Shown here in pieces: positions 6,926 to 7,128 of a stretch of 7,128 nt of DNA (its first letter is position 1; the number at the start of each line of letters is the position of its first letter). A program made the translations under genes and the position numbers. The DNA comes from an uncultured Paracoccaceae bacterium (GTDB lineage: Bacteria; Pseudomonadota; Alphaproteobacteria; Rhodobacterales; Rhodobacteraceae): NCBI GenBank assembly GCA_937907485.1, contig CALESR010000377.1, positions 1-7,128 of the forward strand, written 5' to 3'. The notes beneath the pieces are model-generated. The model ran no database searches, had not been told where the DNA came from, and saw nothing but the letters and a program-made list of their open reading frames with translations.

Positions 6926-6960
6926 GTTGTGTCCCACCCCGTCCATGGCGCGAGGATGAT

Positions 6961-6987
6961 CGTTAACCGGTTAGGAAAAGGTTAACG
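6961..6987 (-). promoter_or_regulatory. CtrA-like binding site cluster upstream of comM
   Basis: Three half-sites are visible: TTAA at 6963-6966, TTAG at 6971-6974 and TTAA at 6982-6985. The last two are separated by exactly seven bases, giving TTAA-N7-CTAA on the comM strand, one base off the CtrA consensus TTAA-N7-TTAA. The site lies 46-60 bases before the preferred comM start, where an activator near the -35 would sit. The region also has an 8-base inverted repeat, CGTTAACC (6961-6968) / GGTTAACG (6980-6987), and the palindrome TAACCGGTTA (6964-6973), so a different dimeric regulator is an alternative. CtrA control of comM homologues is known in Rhodobacter capsulatus; its presence here is inferred. 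Confidence 0.55.
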
Positions 6988-6989
6988 CA

Positions 6990-7004
6990 GGCCCGGACCG
7001 GGCC
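6990..7004. repeat. Short GC-rich hairpin between tuf terminator and comM
   Basis: GGCCCG (6990-6995), a three-base loop GAC, and CGGGCC (6999-7004) form a perfect 6-base stem. It lies downstream of the tuf terminator on the minus strand and just upstream of the CtrA-like sites. No T-run follows on either strand. It may back up the terminator or be chance. Confidence 0.4.
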
Positions 7005-7010
7005 AGGGCA

Positions 7011-7041
7011 CAAAAGAAAACGGGCGCCCGAGAGCGCCCGT
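7011..7041 (-). terminator. Rho-independent terminator of tuf
   Basis: On the minus strand, ACGGGCGC (7041-7034) pairs perfectly with GCGCCCGT (7027-7020) around a six-base loop and runs into TTTTCTTTTG (7020-7011). This is a classic intrinsic terminator, 46 bases after the tuf stop codon. It separates tuf from comM, which lies on the same strand and so must have its own promoter. Confidence 0.9.
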
Positions 7042-7061
7042 CTGGAAGATCCGCGCAAGGA

Positions 7062-7077
7062 TGGGCGCAACCGCCCA
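7062..7077 (-). other. Hairpin in the tuf 3' untranslated region
   Basis: TGGGCG (7062-7067) and CGCCCA (7072-7077) form a 6-base stem with loop CAAC (GTTG on the transcribed strand), between the tuf stop and the terminator. It may protect the 3' end of the tuf message after trimming. No T-run follows it, so it is not itself a terminator. Confidence 0.45.
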
Positions 7078-7087
7078 CCCCACCGCA

Positions 7088-7128
7088 TCACTTGATGATT
7101 TTCGACACGACGCCGGCGCCGACGGTGC
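7088..7128 (-). CDS. tuf: Elongation factor Tu, last 12 codons (runs off right edge)
   Basis: The minus strand reads TVGAGVVSKIIK followed by TGA, preceded by GC that would complete an Arg codon. This matches the highly conserved EF-Tu carboxyl end (usually RTVGAGVVSKII plus one or two residues). EF-Tu delivers aminoacyl-tRNA to the ribosome as a GTP complex. Only the end of domain III is in view, so the identification rests on a short but very characteristic segment. The intrinsic terminator 46 bases after the stop shows that this copy is the last gene of its transcription unit. Confidence 0.9.
   Translation of the reverse strand, partial: TVGAGVVSKIIK

Noticed and set aside
5159..6985. Plus-strand open frames of 329 and 267 codons across comM
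   Set aside because: They are antisense to comM, whose Walker motifs and full length are clear. The products are basic and of low complexity.

Overview
The window looks like a chromosomal segment of an alphaproteobacterium, most likely of the order Rhodobacterales. The grounds are a base composition of very roughly two-thirds GC by eye, the style of the recognisable housekeeping proteins (GlnD, RsmI, GshB, ComM, EF-Tu), and CtrA-like sites ahead of comM. The genus cannot be fixed from sequence reading alone. Coding density is very high. Most neighbours overlap or nearly touch, and no insertion sequence, prophage, CRISPR array, tRNA or rRNA gene is visible.

Layout. Left end, minus strand: a lipoprotein of the LppC/LpoA penicillin-binding-protein-activator family (933-2123) is followed after 10 bases by glnD (922 to beyond base 1), the PII uridylyltransferase, cut by the window edge. 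Divergently, on the plus strand: rsmI (2229-3164, 16S rRNA C1402 2'-O-methyltransferase) overlaps yraN (3161-3514, UPF0102 nuclease-fold protein) by ATGA. After an 81-base gap carrying a 20-base-period direct repeat comes gshB (3596-4543, glutathione synthetase), which overlaps by ATGA an HSL-family alpha/beta-hydrolase (4540-5445). Right end, minus strand: comM/yifB (5405-6925) converges on the hydrolase with a 41-base overlap of coding sequence. Upstream of comM are CtrA-like half-sites (6961-6987) and the terminator and 3' hairpins of a tuf gene whose last 12 codons fill the right edge (7088-7128).

How the genes relate. The lpoA / rsmI / yraN cluster matches a neighbourhood known from other proteobacteria (yraL-yraM-yraN in E. 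coli). yraN and comM are also neighbours in many other bacteria, where they sit with dprA, so the block may have an ancestral link to DNA handling. comM with CtrA-like sites fits the known control of DNA-uptake genes by CtrA in gene-transfer-agent-producing Rhodobacterales. glnD serves nitrogen regulation and gshB thiol redox homeostasis. The hydrolase is the only gene here whose substrate cannot be guessed.

I do not see convincing evidence of an undescribed system. The points most worth checking are the comM upstream sites, the direct repeat before gshB, the coupling of an unknown hydrolase to gshB, and the short LpoA-like lipoprotein in one operon with glnD.
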